Shown in pieces: positions 1 through 6,180 of a DNA stretch of 7,825 nt (positions are counted from its first letter, which is position 1; every line of letters begins with the position of its first letter). The stretch lies in assembly GCA_035293965.1 (NCBI GenBank), contig DATGLW010000020.1:1-7825 (forward strand), in the 5' to 3' direction. A model generated the notes under the pieces. The model did no database searches. It worked only from the letters and a program-made list of their open reading frames with translations, and was not told the origin of the DNA. This DNA is from DATGLW01 sp035293965 (lineage in GTDB: Bacteria > Actinomycetota > Acidimicrobiia > Acidimicrobiales > RAAP-2). The translations under genes were made by a program, and so were the position numbers.

Positions 1-227
1 TAGCGGCGCAGCAGGAGCCGGTCGACGTCACCGGGGCCCCGGGCCGAGCCGCGCTCGGCCCATCGGATGAAGTCGGCCAGGTCGCTCACGTAGGCACGCG
101 CGGTGGCAGGTGAGCGCCCGGCCAGCCACTCGCCGAACGCCTCGGCACGCCAGCCGCCGGCGATCGGCGGCCCGGGTGTCTCCACGGCGATCAACGGTAG
201 CGGCAGGGGCGGTCCCACCTGGGCCAC
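1..227 (-). CDS. Tyrosine recombinase, XerC/XerD-like (N-terminal part, cut by window edge)
   Basis: Read on the minus strand, this frame is open to the window edge and contains EWLAGRSPATARAYVSDLAD followed by FIRWAERG, then GPGDVDRLLLRRY. This is the pattern of the N-terminal core-binding (SAM-like) domain of Xer-type tyrosine recombinases, in which a helix with S-x-x-T-x-x-A-Y-x-x-D-L is conserved. The catalytic Arg/His/Tyr domain lies outside the window. XerC/XerD resolve chromosome dimers at dif; phage and plasmid integrases share the same domain, so the exact member cannot be named. The start is uncertain. GTG at 227 is used here. GTG at 218 has a GGTGG Shine-Dalgarno-like stretch 5 nt upstream. 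An in-frame ATG at 305 would add 26 residues, several with unusual codons (GTA, CAT, CTT, ACA). The gene is divergent from mtrA. Confidence 0.72.
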   Translation of the reverse strand, partial: MAQVGPPLPLPLIAVETPGPPIAGGWRAEAFGEWLAGRSPATARAYVSDLADFIRWAERGSARGPGDVDRLLLRR

Positions 228-333
228 CGCGCGCTCGTGCCCCCAGCACCCTGTGGCAAGATGGCGCGGTACCTGGCCGACGGGGAAGGCCAGCCGCTGG
301 TCCATCCCCCACAGCCGACTCAACCGGGACCGC

Positions 334-347
334 CGGGGCTCGCCCCG
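334..347. other. Small GC hairpin in the mtrA 5' leader
   Basis: CGGGG (334-338) and CCCCG (343-347) form a perfect 5-bp stem with a CTCG loop, 15 bases before the mtrA Shine-Dalgarno sequence. In such GC-rich DNA a stem of this size may be chance. A role in mtrA translation is only a possibility. Confidence 0.2.
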
Positions 348-361
348 CCCGGCCCCAAGGC

Positions 362-368
362 AAGGTGG
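362..368 (+). promoter_or_regulatory. Ribosome binding site of mtrA
   Basis: AAGGTGG lies 10 nt before the ATG at 379. It supports that start over the many in-frame upstream codons, which extend the open frame to 103 but carry no response-regulator sequence. Confidence 0.6.
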
Positions 369-378
369 ACCGATCGCC

Positions 379-1062
379 ATGAGCAACCGCATCCTCGTCG
401 TCGAGGACGACGAGCGGATCCGGTCGTCGATAGCCCTGGCGCTCGAAGGCGAGGGCCACGAGGTCGACGAGGCGGCCAGCGGCGAGGACGCGCTCGACCA
501 CTTCGCGGCACAACCCTCCGACGTGGTGCTCATCGACCTGATGCTGCCGGGCATGGACGGCTTCGAGTGCACCCGGGCCCTCCGCCGCCAGAGCGCGGTC
601 CCCATCATCATCGTGACCGCCCGCACCGACACCCACGACGTGGTGGCGGGCCTCGAGGCGGGCGCCGACGACTACGTCACCAAGCCCTTCGTGGCCAAAG
701 AGCTCGGGGCCCGGATCCGTGCGCTGCTGCGTCGAGCCAGGCCGACCCAGGGCGAGCCCAACGTCCACACCTTCGGCGACCTCGAGCTCATGCCCGAGCA
801 GGGCCTGCTCCGGCGGCGCGACGGCACCGAGGTGCACTGCACCCGGACGGAGTTCCGGTTGCTGTGCGAGCTGGCCGCCAACGCCAACAAGGTCCTGAGC
901 CGCGAGCAGCTCCTCGACCGAGTGTGGGGCTACGACTACTTCGGCGACGGTCGCCTGGTGGACGTGCACATCCGGCGCCTGCGCACGAAGGTCGAGCCCG
1001 ACCCGGCCCTGCCACGGCACATCCTGACCGTCCGCGGAATGGGCTACAAGCTGGTCCCGTGA
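379..1062 (+). CDS. mtrA: MtrA-like OmpR/PhoB-family response regulator
   Basis: A complete 227-residue response regulator, the usual length for the OmpR/PhoB family. The receiver domain (about residues 4-118) shows acidic-pocket residues E9-D10-D11, phospho-acceptor D53 in LIDLMLPGMDG, T80 in IIIVTAR, and K102 in YVTKPF. The DNA-binding winged helix (about 129-226) contains TRTEFRLLCEL, LLDRVWGYDYFGD, VDVHIRRLRTKVE and the closing ILTVRGMGYKLVP. The stretch DVVAGLEAGADDYVTKPF and the C-terminus closely resemble mycobacterial MtrA. The downstream MtrB-type kinase and GerMN lipoprotein reproduce the mtrA-mtrB-lpqB order of Actinobacteria, where MtrA controls cell-wall, division and replication-linked genes. 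The cognate kinase starts 1 nt after the stop, so the two are co-translated. All key residues are present. The exact regulon cannot be read from this window. Confidence 0.9.
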   Translation: MSNRILVVEDDERIRSSIALALEGEGHEVDEAASGEDALDHFAAQPSDVVLIDLMLPGMDGFECTRALRRQSAVPIIIVTARTDTHDVVAGLEAGADDYVTKPFVAKELGARIRALLRRARPTQGEPNVHTFGDLELMPEQGLLRRRDGTEVHCTRTEFRLLCELAANANKVLSREQLLDRVWGYDYFGDGRLVDVHIRRLRTKVEPDPALPRHILTVRGMGYKLVP

Positions 1063-1063
1063 G

Positions 1064-2728
1064 GTGACCCCCCGCGGGGCTCCCGTCTCCCGCGGCCGCG
1101 GTCGGCTGTGGCGGCGCCCCAGGTTGTGGTCGCGCCTCGGGCTCCGGGGACGGGTGACCCTGCTGTTCACCCTGGGCGCGTTCTGCCTGTCGGTGCTGAT
1201 GGGCAGCATCTCCTACTTCACGGCGCGCCACTACCTCGTCGGTGGCCGGGTGTCGACGTCGGTGCAGCAGGCGTACTCCAACGCCCAGGTCGTGCGGACC
1301 ACACTGGCCGCGTCGTCGCCAGACCCCAACGCGGTGCTCGACTCCCCTGCGATCCGGGTGTCGGCTCCCAACTCGGTGCTCGTGGTCGACGGCGTGCCCG
1401 CCTCCACGTCGCTGCTCGTGCAGGAGAGCACGATCCCAGCGGCGCTGCGCGCCCTGGTGGGCAGCGGCACGCCCGGCTCCGAGACCTTCCTGCTCGCCGG
1501 CCAGCCGGCGATCGCCGTCGGGGTGCCCATCATCGTGCCTGGCAGGCACGCCTCCTACTTCGAGGTCTTCGACCTGAGCGACCTCCAGCACACCCTGTCG
1601 GTGCTCGCGCTGGCGCTCGTGGCCGCCGGTCTCATCACGACCGTCCTCGGCGCGCTGGTAGGCCGGCGCGCGAGCCTCCGCTCGCTCCGTCCCCTCGTCG
1701 GGGTGTCCAGGGCGGCAGTGGCGATCGCCAACGGCAGGCTGGACACGCGCCTGCCGGCCGCCGTCGACGACCCCGACCTGGTGGGGCTCACGAGCTCCTT
1801 CAACCGGATGGTCGACCAGCTCCAGGAGCGGATCCAGCGCGAGACCCGCTTCACCTCCGACGTGAGCCATGAGCTCCGGTCCCCCCTCACCACGCTGTCG
1901 GCGACCCTCGAGGTCCTCGAGGCCCACCGAGACGAGCTGTCGGGACGGGCCCGCCAGGCGCTGTCGCTGCTCGGCGACGACCTCCGCCGCTTCCAGCGGA
2001 TGGTGTCCGAGCTCCTCGAGATCTCGCGCTCGGACACCGGCTCGGTCGACGTGGTGCTCGAAGAGGTGGAGGTCGGCGAGCTCGTCCAACGGGCCGTCGA
2101 GGCGGGCGCCCGCTCGGTGCCGGGCCTCACCCGCCCGCCCCCCGTCGACATCGACGGCGCGGTTCGCCACGCCCGCCTGCAGGTCGACAAGCGGCGCTTC
2201 GAGCGGGTGATGGCCAACCTGCTCGAGAACGCCGCCCTCTACGGAGGCGGGCCCACCCGCGTGACCGTGGGCCCCGCTCGCGCGGCGCGCAACGACGCGC
2301 GCCCGCGGTCGGCCGACCCGGTGCCCCCGATCGGCGACGCCAGCGGCCGGCCGGCGCAGAACCGGCTTGCCGCTGGCGGGCCGGCGGTCCGGATCGCGGT
2401 GGAAGACCGCGGTCCCGGGGTGCCCGAGACCGAGCGCGACCGCGTCTTCGAGCGCTTCTACCGCGGCCAGGCGGCGGGCCGGCGCGGGCGGGGGACCGGC
2501 ACGGGGCTCGGGCTGTCGCTGGTGGCCGAGCACGTACGGGTCTGCGGGGGAGCCGTCTGGGTGGAGGAGGCCGAAGGGGGCGGGGCCCGCTTCGTGATCG
2601 AGCTGCCCCTCGGCGACGAGCCGGTCGCGCTGCAGGGCCCACCGGGCTCTGACGAGCCAGGCCGGTCCGAGGAGCCCGGGGGCTTCACGGATGGCCGCCG
2701 GAACGTCCGGGAAGGGGCCGGGCCGTGA
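1064..2728 (+). CDS. mtrB: MtrB-like membrane sensor histidine kinase
   Basis: A 554-residue sensor kinase starting at GTG, 1 nt after the mtrA stop, and the likely partner that phosphorylates MtrA at D53. A basic N-terminus precedes transmembrane segment 1 (about 31-52). An extracellular sensor region (about 53-176) follows, then transmembrane segment 2 (about 177-200) and a HAMP linker (about 200-253). The HisKA domain carries the H-box SHELRSPL with phospho-acceptor H269. The ATPase domain has the N-box around N385 and N389 (NLLENA), the G1 box DRGPG at D448, the F-box RVFERFYRG and the G2 box GTGTGLGLS near 477-485. The extracellular part shares features with mycobacterial MtrB, such as a VPxALRxxV-like segment. 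Two oddities: an Ala/Arg/Pro-rich insert (about 403-440) between the N and G1 boxes, and a polar low-complexity tail after the ATPase fold (about 517-554). The stop overlaps the next gene's start. Confidence 0.9.
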   Translation: MTPRGAPVSRGRGRLWRRPRLWSRLGLRGRVTLLFTLGAFCLSVLMGSISYFTARHYLVGGRVSTSVQQAYSNAQVVRTTLAASSPDPNAVLDSPAIRVSAPNSVLVVDGVPASTSLLVQESTIPAALRALVGSGTPGSETFLLAGQPAIAVGVPIIVPGRHASYFEVFDLSDLQHTLSVLALALVAAGLITTVLGALVGRRASLRSLRPLVGVSRAAVAIANGRLDTRLPAAVDDPDLVGLTSSFNRMVDQLQERIQRETRFTSDVSHELRSPLTTLSATLEVLEAHRDELSGRARQALSLLGDDLRRFQRMVSELLEISRSDTGSVDVVLEEVEVGELVQRAVEAGARSVPGLTRPPPVDIDGAVRHARLQVDKRRFERVMANLLENAALYGGGPTRVTVGPARAARNDARPRSADPVPPIGDASGRPAQNRLAAGGPAVRIAVEDRGPGVPETERDRVFERFYRGQAAGRRGRGTGTGLGLSLVAEHVRVCGGAVWVEEAEGGGARFVIELPLGDEPVALQGPPGSDEPGRSEEPGGFTDGRRNVREGAGP

Positions 2729-2742
2729 GCCGGGCCGTGAGC
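2719..2742 (+). repeat. 12-nt tandem duplication over the mtrB stop / lipoprotein start
   Basis: CGGGCCGTGAGC occurs twice in exact tandem (2719-2730 and 2731-2742). Each copy contains a GTGA. In the first copy the GTG (2725) starts the lipoprotein gene and the overlapping TGA (2726-2728) ends mtrB. The second copy gives an in-frame alternative GTG at 2737. Confidence 0.9.
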
Positions 2743-3354
2743 GGCGCGAACCGCCACCAGCCCTGGCACGCCGTGCTCGCGGTGGCGGGCGCGCTCCTCG
2801 CCGGGTCGGCCGTCGCCGCCTGCGGGATCCCGAGCGGAGCCCCCGAGGTGCTCTCGAAGAGCGGTCCGCTGTTCTCGCCCATCCCGCCGACGACGCTTCC
2901 CCAGGTCGGCGTGCAGGTCGACGTCTACCTCCTCGACGCCTGCCAGGTCCTCCGGCCCGTCCCGCGCACCGTCGGGGTGCACAGCAACAACCTGGCGACC
3001 GTGCTGGCGGCCCTCGTCGCGGGCCCGTCCGCCAACGAGCCCCTCACGACCGCCATCCCGGTTGGCACCTCGGTGCTGTCGGCCGACGCCCAGGACAACA
3101 CGGCCACCGTCGATCTCAGCTCCGCCTTCGGCCTGGTCGGCGGGAGCAGCCGGGTGCAGGCCGTGGAGCAGGTCGTCTGGACGGTGGAGACATGGTTGAA
3201 GCACCCCGAGGTGCAGGTGGCCTTCGAGATCGAAGGGGTGCCGGTTGCCGTCCCGACCCAGGTGCCGGGGACCTACCAGGCCACGGTGTCGGTCGCCAAC
3301 TACCCGCTCGCGCCGACCTCGGCACAGATGGGGTGCGAGCAGGGCTCGAGTTGA
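2725..3354 (+). CDS. LpqB-type lipoprotein with GerMN domain (short form)
   Basis: A 209-residue predicted lipoprotein, the third gene of the mtrAB operon, coupled to mtrB by a 4-nt GTGA overlap. The N-terminus has a hydrophobic stretch (about 16-30, AVLAVAGALLAGSAV) ending in the lipobox V30-A31-A32-C33, so C33 would be lipidated and the mature protein anchored outside the membrane. Residues about 62-172 fit a GerMN domain: VQVDVYLLD, a helix with TVLAALVAGPSANE, then TSVLSADAQDNTATVDLSSAF and the helix AVEQVVWTVETWL. In Mycobacterium, LpqB sits in this position and modulates MtrB, but it is nearly three times longer and has a propeller-like region after GerMN. Here the protein ends soon after GerMN with no sign of frameshift. 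A role as MtrB accessory is inferred from domain and position. GTG 2737 is an alternative start. Confidence 0.8.
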   Translation: MSRAVSGANRHQPWHAVLAVAGALLAGSAVAACGIPSGAPEVLSKSGPLFSPIPPTTLPQVGVQVDVYLLDACQVLRPVPRTVGVHSNNLATVLAALVAGPSANEPLTTAIPVGTSVLSADAQDNTATVDLSSAFGLVGGSSRVQAVEQVVWTVETWLKHPEVQVAFEIEGVPVAVPTQVPGTYQATVSVANYPLAPTSAQMGCEQGSS

Positions 3355-3358
3355 GCCC
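3342..3358 (+). terminator. Hairpin spanning the stop of the lipoprotein gene
   Basis: GGGCTC (3342-3347) and GAGCCC (3353-3358) form a perfect 6-bp stem with loop GAGTT, enclosing the TGA at 3352-3354. No T-run follows on the plus strand, so intrinsic termination is uncertain. The position at the end of an operon facing a convergent gene fits a transcript-end structure. Confidence 0.35.
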
Positions 3359-3359
3359 G

Positions 3360-3404
3360 GTGCCCGCCCGCGTCCGATGCGACAGAGCCTGCCCGACCGG
3401 GCAC
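3360..3404. terminator. Inverted repeat between the convergent lipoprotein gene and rsfS
   Basis: GTGCCCG (3360-3366) pairs with CGGGCAC (3398-3404) across a 31-nt loop. Alternatively TGCCC (3390-3394) pairs with GGGCA (3399-3403) around GACC. Both lie in the 55-bp gap between two convergent stop codons, the expected place for a bidirectional terminator. There is no T-run on either side. Confidence 0.35.
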
Positions 3405-3409
3405 GCCCC

Positions 3410-3823
3410 TCAAGGAGCGGCCCGAACCGCGCCGTGCCAGGCAAGGCGGGGGGCTCTCGACCAGAGGTGCTCGAGGTCGTAGTACCGGCGGCTCTCGTCG
3501 AAGAAGACGTGGACGACGACGTCGCCGTAGTCCATCAGGACCCACGAGGCGTCCTGCAACCCTTCGATGGACGCGGGCGGGAGACCGAGGCGCTGCTTGA
3601 GGCGTCGCTCGATCTCCTCGACGAGCGTCCGCACCTGGCGAGGGTTGCGGCCGCTCGTGATCACGAAGGCGTCGACCAGCCCCAGCAGCTCACCCATGGC
3701 CAACACGACCGTGTCACGCCCGAGCTTCTCGTCGGCCACCTCGGCCGCCAGGAGGGCAGCAGGGGGCACCGGGGGGCGTCCGGGGCCGCCTGCCGGGGGA
3801 CGCTCGGCGGCCGGGGACGTCAC
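3410..3823 (-). CDS. rsfS: Ribosome silencing factor RsfS (Iojap/DUF143)
   Basis: A 137-residue RsfS protein if started at GTG 3823. RsfS binds ribosomal protein uL14 and blocks joining of the 30S and 50S subunits when nutrients are short. Family sequence begins near residue 23 (LLAAEVADEKLG). It includes VDAFVITSGRNPRQV (about 50-64), the helix VEEIERRLKQRLG, and the closing signature WVLMDYGDVVVHVFFDE...RRYYDLEHLW (about 94-121). About 20 Pro/Ala/Gly-rich residues precede the domain. The frame stays open further upstream, but that stretch is Arg/Pro/Trp-rich antisense-like sequence overlapping the upstream gene, so GTG 3823 is preferred. It starts 7 nt after the stop of the small membrane protein gene, without a clear Shine-Dalgarno sequence, which suggests translational coupling. 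It is the last gene of the nadD operon. Confidence 0.9.
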   Translation of the reverse strand: MTSPAAERPPAGGPGRPPVPPAALLAAEVADEKLGRDTVVLAMGELLGLVDAFVITSGRNPRQVRTLVEEIERRLKQRLGLPPASIEGLQDASWVLMDYGDVVVHVFFDESRRYYDLEHLWSRAPRLAWHGAVRAAP

Positions 3824-3830
3824 CGGCGGG

Positions 3831-4031
3831 TCACCGGACCATGCCCAGCACTGCCACGGTCGCCCCGGACGACGCGCCGAGGACCGCCAGCCCGAGAAGG
3901 GCCCACGCCCGCTGCCGCCGAAGGGCCAGCCGCCGCTCGGCGAGCAGTGCCGCCCGGGGGCGCGCCACGTGCCCCGGGGCGAGCACGACCTCGGCGGGCG
4001 ACGCGGGCGCCACTGCACTCGAAACGGTCAT
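3831..4031 (-). CDS. Small tail-anchored membrane protein between nadD and rsfS
   Basis: A 66-residue open frame not matched to any family I recognise. It starts at an ATG (4031) that overlaps the nadD TGA as ATGA, and ends 7 nt before the rsfS start, so it sits exactly in the operon gap. Residues 1-22 are Ala/Pro/Val-rich. Residues 24-42 are strongly basic (RPRAALLAERRLALRRQR). Residues 43-65 form one hydrophobic segment (AWALLGLAVLGASSGATVAV) that stops two residues from the C-terminus. The positive-inside rule puts the basic N-terminal part in the cytoplasm, giving a tail-anchored topology. The frame could extend upstream to 4268 as an overlap with nadD, but the ATGA junction makes the short form far more likely. 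Function is unknown. Genes of unrelated function also occur between nadD and rsfS in other actinobacteria. Confidence 0.68.
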   Translation of the reverse strand: MTVSSAVAPASPAEVVLAPGHVARPRAALLAERRLALRRQRAWALLGLAVLGASSGATVAVLGMVR

Positions 4032-4636
4032 CCGGCCACAGCGTACAGACGCCGCCGGCGGATGCAACGCACCACGGCATCGGGCACGAGCCCTGACACG
4101 TCGCGACCCTCGGCCAGCATCGCCCGGAGCTCTGAGCTCGAGACGTCGACTCGCGGCCCGTCGACGATCTCGGCCTGCCAGCCAGGCGGCGCGGCCGCGG
4201 TGGGGCTTCTCGGCCGGCTGACCACCACCAGGGTCACGAGCTGCCGGAGGTCCCCGACACGCTCCCACGTGTGCAGCGTGGGCACCAGGTCGGCGCCGAC
4301 GATCAGGTAGAGGGCGGGCGGTGGCAGACCGGTGGCCACCGCCCGAGCCCGCAGCTCCTCGACGGTGTCGACGGTGTAGCTCGGGCCGCCGCGGTCGATC
4401 TCGAGGCGGCTCGCCTCGAGCCCGTGCTCGGCTGCCACGAGCGCCTCGACCATCCGGTAGCGGTCCTCGGCGGGCGTCACGGGGCGGTGGGGAGACTTCT
4501 GCCAGGGATCGTTCGCCACCACGAAGAGCACCCGGTCGAGCGCCAGCGCGTCGCGGCAGGAGCGTGCGGCCGCCAGGTGTCCTGCATGGGGCGGGTCGAA
4601 GGTCCCCCCGAGGAGCCCGACCCGCTCGGCACGCAC
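4028..4636 (-). CDS. nadD: Nicotinate-nucleotide adenylyltransferase NadD
   Basis: NadD transfers AMP from ATP to nicotinate mononucleotide, forming deamido-NAD, the penultimate step of NAD synthesis in the cytosol. The 202-residue protein has the nucleotidyltransferase start VGLLGGTFDPPHAGH (about 7-20) with the HxGH motif at H17 and H20. It also has NDPWQKSPHRPVTPAEDRYRM with spaced basic residues, GGPSYTVDTVEEL (about 83-95), IVGADLVPTLHTW (about 112-124), and the C-terminal ATP-binding SSSELR (166-171) followed by GLVPDAVVRCI. Length is normal for the family. GTG 4636 is chosen because a TAGGCT -10 box lies 8 nt upstream. GTG 4642 would add two residues but is only 2 nt from that box and probably precedes the transcript start. 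The stop overlaps the next gene's ATG by 4 nt. Confidence 0.93.
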   Translation of the reverse strand: MRAERVGLLGGTFDPPHAGHLAAARSCRDALALDRVLFVVANDPWQKSPHRPVTPAEDRYRMVEALVAAEHGLEASRLEIDRGGPSYTVDTVEELRARAVATGLPPPALYLIVGADLVPTLHTWERVGDLRQLVTLVVVSRPRSPTAAAPPGWQAEIVDGPRVDVSSSELRAMLAEGRDVSGLVPDAVVRCIRRRRLYAVAG

Positions 4637-4644
4637 GAGCACCG

Positions 4645-4650
4645 AGCCTA
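4645..4650 (-). promoter_or_regulatory. -10 box of the nadD operon
   Basis: Minus-strand TAGGCT fits the actinobacterial TANNNT -10 consensus. It ends 8 nt before the GTG at 4636, so the transcript would be leaderless or nearly so. No convincing -35 element is visible. Confidence 0.5.
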
Positions 4651-4686
4651 CGCCGTGGCCTCGTCCCCGCCGTGCTGCCGACGCCC

Positions 4687-4692
4687 TACGCT
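4687..4692 (+). promoter_or_regulatory. -10 box of aroG (leaderless transcript)
   Basis: TACGCT fits TANNNT and is separated by exactly 6 nt from the ATG at 4699, the spacing expected when transcription begins at the start codon. There is no Shine-Dalgarno sequence before this ATG, which agrees. No clear -35 element is seen. Confidence 0.55.
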
Positions 4693-4698
4693 GGTGCC

Positions 4699-6114
4699 AT
4701 GCCCGACGGCCCCGCAGGCAGGAGCACCCCTGTGACGGGGCCCGGCGCGCCCGCCGGAGCGGGCCGGCCGCTCTCGCCGTGGCACGCCGCCTCGTGGCGC
4801 AGCCGCCCTGCGGTCCAGCAACCCGAATGGCCCGACGAGGAAGCCCTGAAGCGGGTCGAGGCCACGTTGGCCGCGCTCCCCCCGCTCGTGGTGGCCGGCG
4901 AGGCGCGGAGGCTGACCGCCTCGCTGGCCGAGGTCGCCCACGGGCGCGCCTTCCTCCTGCAGGCTGGCGACTGCGCGGAGTCCTTCGCCGAGTTCTCCGC
5001 CAACGCCATCCGCGACAAGCTCAAGGTGATCCTGCAGATGGCGGTCGCCCTGACGTACGCCGCGGGCGTGCCGGTCGTGAAGGTCGGGCGGATCGCCGGC
5101 CAGTTCGCCAAGCCGCGCTCCTCCCCGACCGAACGGGTGGGCGACACGGAGCTCGACGCATTCCGGGGCCACATGGTCAACGACGACGCGTTCGACCCCG
5201 AGGCGCGCCGGCCCGACCCGACGCGCCTCGTGGCCGCCTACCACCAGTCGGCGGCCACCCTCAACCTGCTCCGGGCCTTCACCAAGGGGGGGTTCGCCGA
5301 CCTCTCGCTCGTGCACGCGTGGAACCAGGAGTTCGTGGCGTCCTCTGCCGAGGGTCGACGCTACGAGCGCATCGCCAACGAGATCGACCGAGCCCTGCGG
5401 TTCATGGCCGCGTGCGGCATCGACCTCGAGGCCGAGGCCAGCCTGCACCAGGTGGACTTCTGGACGAGCCACGAAGCCCTCATCTTGAACTACGAGGAGG
5501 CCCTGACCCGTCAGGACTCGCTCACCGGCGACTGGGTGGACTGCTCGGCCCACATGATCTGGGTGGGCGAGCGGACCCGGCAGATCGACGGGGCTCACGT
5601 GGAGTTCCTCTCGGGCGTCTGCAATCCCGTGGGCTGCAAGGTCGGCCCCCGGGCGACGCCCGACGACGTGCTGGCGCTCTGCGAGCGCCTCAACCCGCGC
5701 CGGGTCCCGGGGCGCCTCACGCTCATCACCCGCTTCGGCGCCGGTCGGCTCACCGAGGCGCTGCCGCCGCTGCTGCGCGCCGTACGCGACGCCGGCCATC
5801 CCGTGGTGTGGGCGTGCGACCCCATGCACGGCAACACGTTCGTGAGCGACCGGGGCCGCAAGACGCGGCGGTTCGACGACATCATGACCGAGCTCCGCGA
5901 GTTCTTCGCCGTCCATCGGGCCGAGGGCACGTGGCCAGGCGGCGTCCATGTCGAGCTGACCGGCGACGACGTCACCGAATGCCTGGGCGGCGCCGAGGAG
6001 ATCCTCGAAGACCACCTCGACCAGCGCTACACCACCGCCTGCGACCCCCGTCTCAACGCACGCCAGTCGCTCGACCTTGCCTTCGGCGTGGCAGAGCTGC
6101 TGCAGGGGCAGTAA
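4699..6114 (+). CDS. aroG: Class II 3-deoxy-D-arabino-heptulosonate 7-phosphate (DAHP) synthase
   Basis: Condenses phosphoenolpyruvate with erythrose 4-phosphate to DAHP, the first committed step of the shikimate pathway to aromatic amino acids, in the cytosol. The 471-residue length matches actinobacterial and plant class II enzymes. Signature segments are SWRSRPAVQQPEWPD (32-46), FLLQAGDCAESF (85-96), KVGRIAGQFAKPRS (128-141), DLSLVHAWNQEFV (201-213), FWTSHEALILNYEEALTR (254-271), and HMIWVGERTRQIDGAHVEF (285-303). Predicted metal ligands are C92, H377 in CDPMHGNT, E419 in VHVELTGDDVTEC, and D449 in TTACDPRLNARQSLDLAF. ATG 4699 is chosen because family sequence begins about residue 27 and the TACGCT box sits 6 nt upstream. 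The first ~25 residues are Pro/Gly-rich and variable. Divergent from nadD. Feedback-site residues cannot be judged from this reading. Confidence 0.96.
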   Translation: MPDGPAGRSTPVTGPGAPAGAGRPLSPWHAASWRSRPAVQQPEWPDEEALKRVEATLAALPPLVVAGEARRLTASLAEVAHGRAFLLQAGDCAESFAEFSANAIRDKLKVILQMAVALTYAAGVPVVKVGRIAGQFAKPRSSPTERVGDTELDAFRGHMVNDDAFDPEARRPDPTRLVAAYHQSAATLNLLRAFTKGGFADLSLVHAWNQEFVASSAEGRRYERIANEIDRALRFMAACGIDLEAEASLHQVDFWTSHEALILNYEEALTRQDSLTGDWVDCSAHMIWVGERTRQIDGAHVEFLSGVCNPVGCKVGPRATPDDVLALCERLNPRRVPGRLTLITRFGAGRLTEALPPLLRAVRDAGHPVVWACDPMHGNTFVSDRGRKTRRFDDIMTELREFFAVHRAEGTWPGGVHVELTGDDVTECLGGAEEILEDHLDQRYTTACDPRLNARQSLDLAFGVAELLQGQ

Positions 6115-6130
6115 CGGGGCGGGACGGGTG

Positions 6131-6152
6131 GGCCCGCGGCACGGAGCGGGCC
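6131..6152 (+). terminator. GC-rich hairpin after aroG
   Basis: GGCCCGC (6131-6137) and GCGGGCC (6146-6152) form a perfect 7-bp all-GC stem with loop GGCACGGA, starting 17 nt after the aroG TAA. There is no T-run, which is common for actinobacterial transcript-end hairpins. Confidence 0.45.
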
Positions 6153-6180
6153 GGACAGCGGGCACGGCGGCGGGCCCGGT

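Noticed and set aside
257..262. CAAGAT as a -10 box for mtrA
   Set aside because: It lies in a local AT-richer dip, but does not fit TANNNT and has no recognisable -35 at a sensible spacing; too weak to annotate.
237..1067. Plus-strand alternative frame overlapping mtrA
   Set aside because: Arg/Pro/Gly-rich translation with no motifs; mtrA in another frame has every catalytic residue.
788..2533. 581-codon open frame on the minus strand opposite mtrA and mtrB
   Set aside because: It is antisense to two clearly recognised genes. The translation is His/Arg/Gly/Asp-rich with no domain, as expected from high third-position GC.
3831..4268. Longer 145-residue version of the small membrane protein
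   Set aside because: The extra N-terminal 79 residues are Arg/Gly/Ala-rich sequence out of frame within nadD; the ATG overlapping the nadD stop is a much better start.
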